From: Streptomyces dengpaensis
GTDB lineage: Bacteria > Actinomycetota > Actinomycetes > Streptomycetales > Streptomycetaceae
Reading direction: 5' to 3'
Assembly (NCBI RefSeq): GCF_002946835.1
Contig: NZ_CP026652.1
Coordinates: 6,138,001-6,202,000 of the forward strand
DNA length: 64,000 nt
The notes below the pieces were generated by a model. The model ran no database searches, was not told where the DNA came from, and saw only the letters and a list, made by a program, of their open reading frames with translations. The stretch's first letter is position 1. Every line of letters starts with the position of its first letter. The position numbers were made by a program, and so were the translations under genes. Shown here one piece after another: positions 61,505-64,000 of this stretch.

Positions 61505-64000
61505 CCATCCCGACCGGCCCCGACAGTCAGCTGTCCACCGGCATCATCGGCAGCCGGCAACTGGTCGCTGTGCAGACCTTCGCCATCGCCCGGCTCACCA
61601 GCGACCCGGTGGCACTGATTCCTGGCACCTTCATCGCTGTGACCGGCCGAGGCCCCAAGGACTCCAACGAGTCAGGCAAGACCAGCTTCCTCGCCGCCGT
61701 GGCGCTGCTCCTGGGCGACCCCGAGTGGCAGATCACCAGCAATGGCACAGCCAATACCGTCAACTTGCTCTTCGAACCCGTCATCGCCGGCGCCTCCACC
61801 CAGCTGGTCGACGCAGCCGACCGGGGCTACATCGCTGGCGTCTTCGCTGAATCCGACGGCAGCCGCCCGCACAGCGTGTGGCTGCAGATCAGCAACGACT
61901 CACCCCATGTCCAAGTACGCCAACACCCTGGCGTCCACCTGCTCACCGACGGAACCGACGACGAGCGTCACCGCGCAGCACCGGCCTTCTACCAGCAACT
62001 CGGTGTAGAAGCACTGGGCTCCAGCGAATACGCCAACCAGCTCTACGGCCGATCGCCCAAGGTATTGGCCTACGTGGCTTCCCGCGGGCAGGTACGCTCA
62101 CGGCCCTCCCTGCTCAAGCTCGAAGCCGGCACCTACTCACCCGATCACATCGGGGATGCCCTGATCACTCTGTCCGGCCGCTCCAGCCTGCTCGAACACG
62201 ACAAAGGACAGCGCAAGGCACTGGAGGACAAGCGAGCCAAGTACGCCAAGGCCCTTCAACGGCACGAAGAGGCACTCGCCCGGGAAGACACCATGCTCCG
62301 CGAGGCAGAGGCTCGAGACGAACTCCGTCGCAAAATCGGCAGCGCCGAAGGCGACCGCCGCGCTGCCCTGGCTCGTGGTCTGCTGGACGAGGCCGCCCGC
62401 CTGCGCAGTGCCGAGGTCCTCCTGCCCCAGACCGCGGCGGCCCTCAAGACGACGGCCGATCTTCTTGAACATCTGGAGGCCCAGAAGGCCGCTGCCTCCA
62501 ACCTCACCGCACTCGAGCAGGCCTGCGAAACAGCCGAGCAGACCAAAGACCAATGCCTCACCGACCTGACCAACGCACAGACCGAAGAACGCCACCTGGG
62601 AGAAGAACTCGCCGAGGCGCAAAAGGCACTAGACGAGGCCCGGACCCTCAGCGCCGCCCACGCTGGCGAAACCGCGGCCGCGCTCCAGGAAGAGCTGACA
62701 CTGCTCGCCCAGCAGACGGCAGAGGCCGAGATCAACCGCGGTATCGCCCAACGCGACGCCCACACCTACAAAGACCAACTCCGCAAAGCCGAGCAGGGAC
62801 AAGCAGGACTCGTCGGAGAAGTCCTGCACTCGCTGGCCGCCGAGGAGGACATCACCGGCGTCGGCCTGCTTGACCAGATCGACCTCGACGACCAGACCCG
62901 AGACAGGTGGGAAGCCGCCCTTCACCCGTGGCGCGACGCCGTCTGCGTAGCACATACCGATCTGCCCGCAGCCCTCGAAGCACTGAACGATCTGCCCGGC
63001 GCAGTCCTGATCACCGAGGGTCCAGACAGGAACGCAACCGCCACCTCACCCACCAGCCACGAGACCACGTGGCCGGCAGGCATCCGCTCCGCACCAGAAC
63101 CGGCACGCCAGTTCCTGCACGCCCTCGCCGCCCAGACCCAATGGACGCAACAGCCCCCGCACTCCAGCGTCGACGCCCTCGGCGTCCACATCGTCGGATC
63201 CTTCCCCAACCCGACCGTCGGGCGGGCTGCCTTGTGCGCCCACCTGCGCACCCGTTACGACGAGGCCCTGCTCAGCCAGCAGAGAGCGGAAAACCTGATT
63301 AAGCATCTCGCACGCCGGGTCACCCTCGCAGAGGCTGAACTCAAGCGGGCTCAGGCCTTCGAAGCCCTACCGCAACTGGTGAAAGTTCACCGCGAAGCCA
63401 CAGACAAACTCACCCACAGGCGCCGCACGCTTCCCCAGGTCGCAACCCTTCTCGAGGAGGCAGTGGACGCCTGGGCCATGGCCAAAGCCGCCCTCAGCGG
63501 CCGCAAGCAACGGATCGAAGAACTCGAGCGGCGCATCCGAGAAACGAACGTCACGCTCCAAAACTGCGACGGTGAGCGCCGCGAACAAGAGGCGGTCATC
63601 GCACGAGACGGCGCCAGCACCGCGGCAGCCGCCCTGGGTCTGGACGCGGACGCTGCCCGTACGCTGCTGAACTGGCCTGCAGACTGGCTACCCACGCAGT
63701 ACACGCAGCTTCTCGCCGAAGCGCCACTTCCACCCGCCGCGCCCCACGGGGAACCGCCCCGGGAACGGCGCTCCGCCGCCCAACTCCACATGGCCGCCAA
63801 CGCGACCGTCGACGGCTGCATGGTCGCCCTCTCTCTGCGGGCGGGAACCAGTGGCTATCCCACCGTCGCTCTCGCTCACGCCAGCCGCCTCGACAACGCA
63901 GACCTCGATGCCAAGGCCGACGCTGCACTCCAGGCTCTCAGCGAGTGGCTCACCGAAAACGAGGCCGCGGACGCCGACATCCACACCACGGTAGAGAAGG
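61501..64000 (+). CDS. jetC: Wadjet JetC, SMC/MukB-like ATPase, 3' end outside window
   Basis: Motor subunit of the Wadjet complex; 833 residues visible and the frame is still open at the window edge. N-terminal ATPase half: VAVQTFAIARLTSDPVALIP, then a Walker A with an unusual insertion, VTGRGPKDSNESGKTSFLAA (about 46-65), then LLLGDPEWQITSNGTANT. From about residue 230 the protein is a long coiled coil (AKALQRHEEALAREDTMLRE; ERHLGEELAEAQKALDEART), interrupted about 440-560 by a globular hinge-like region (GVGLLDQIDLDDQTRDRWEA; LPGAVLITEGPDRNATATSP), followed by a second coiled coil. The signature, Walker B and D-loop have not appeared by 64000 and should follow. GTG start overlaps jetB. Confidence 0.85.
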   Translation, partial: MTIPTGPDSQLSTGIIGSRQLVAVQTFAIARLTSDPVALIPGTFIAVTGRGPKDSNESGKTSFLAAVALLLGDPEWQITSNGTANTVNLLFEPVIAGASTQLVDAADRGYIAGVFAESDGSRPHSVWLQISNDSPHVQVRQHPGVHLLTDGTDDERHRAAPAFYQQLGVEALGSSEYANQLYGRSPKVLAYVASRGQVRSRPSLLKLEAGTYSPDHIGDALITLSGRSSLLEHDKGQRKALEDKRAKYAKALQRHEEALAREDTMLREAEARDELRRKIGSAEGDRRAALARGLLDEAARLRSAEVLLPQTAAALKTTADLLEHLEAQKAAASNLTALEQACETAEQTKDQCLTDLTNAQTEERHLGEELAEAQKALDEARTLSAAHAGETAAALQEELTLLAQQTAEAEINRGIAQRDAHTYKDQLRKAEQGQAGLVGEVLHSLAAEEDITGVGLLDQIDLDDQTRDRWEAALHPWRDAVCVAHTDLPAALEALNDLPGAVLITEGPDRNATATSPTSHETTWPAGIRSAPEPARQFLHALAAQTQWTQQPPHSSVDALGVHIVGSFPNPTVGRAALCAHLRTRYDEALLSQQRAENLIKHLARRVTLAEAELKRAQAFEALPQLVKVHREATDKLTHRRRTLPQVATLLEEAVDAWAMAKAALSGRKQRIEELERRIRETNVTLQNCDGERREQEAVIARDGASTAAAALGLDADAARTLLNWPADWLPTQYTQLLAEAPLPPAAPHGEPPRERRSAAQLHMAANATVDGCMVALSLRAGTSGYPTVALAHASRLDNADLDAKADAALQALSEWLTENEAADADIHTTVEK

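Noticed and set aside
1..64000. CRISPR arrays, transposase genes and tRNA genes
   Set aside because: No regularly spaced direct repeats, no transposase motifs and no cloverleaf were seen on either strand. A covariance-model search would be decisive for tRNAs.

Overview
The window is very GC-rich, uses G/C at third codon positions and GTG/TTG starts freely, and carries actinobacterial gene families: Lsr2-type DNA-binding modules, a type A RNase P RNA of Streptomyces style, and Pgl/BREX-2. It is best read as a piece of a Streptomyces chromosome (or a very close relative) with a long defence island.

Layout. Positions 1-4207 look like core chromosome: a KDPG-aldolase gene cut by the window edge, yaaA, an RNB-domain ribonuclease, a merR regulator broken by a 40-bp repeat, and a Uma2-family gene. 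At 4281-7575 two RNase P RNA genes lie in direct orientation and flank one gene. That gene encodes a zinc-ribbon, Vsr-like nuclease with two Lsr2-like DNA-binding modules at its C-terminus. The first RNA copy lacks the 3' strand of helix P1. The second is complete and has a terminator. From here on almost everything is defence or mobile-element related.

8072-10121 holds an AAA ATPase coupled to a frameshifted TOPRIM-like (DUF4276-like) partner. Divergent from it is a second PglX-like methyltransferase (10352-13972) whose catalytic NPPY motif reads EPPF. Next come a RecD2-like helicase and a tight four-gene cassette (17127-22097): a methyltransferase, a HEPN/P-loop NTPase/FGE-fold protein, an 88-aa OB-fold-like protein, and a protein with two C-terminal membrane segments. 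Two unassigned genes on the minus strand follow.

24018-42507 is a complete BREX type 2 (Pgl) operon, pglW-pglX-pglY-pglZ-brxD-brxHI, with overlapping or nearly touching genes. After unassigned genes and gene debris there is a tyrosine integrase with an XRE regulator (45379-47147), a Gabija pair gajA-gajB (47557-51348), an unassigned three-gene operon around a degenerate P-loop protein (52076-55703), an Apea-like HEPN gene, and a Wadjet operon jetD-jetA-jetB-jetC that runs off the right edge.

How the genes work together (inference from families). BREX-2 marks host DNA by methylation and blocks phage. Gabija combines an OLD nuclease with a UvrD-like helicase. Wadjet is an SMC-like complex that cleaves plasmids. 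The HEPN-, STAND- and TOPRIM-containing genes look like abortive-infection modules. The least explained parts are the rnpB-flanked nuclease element, the EPPF PglX homologue, the HEPN-NTPase-FGE cassette and the 52-56 kb operon.
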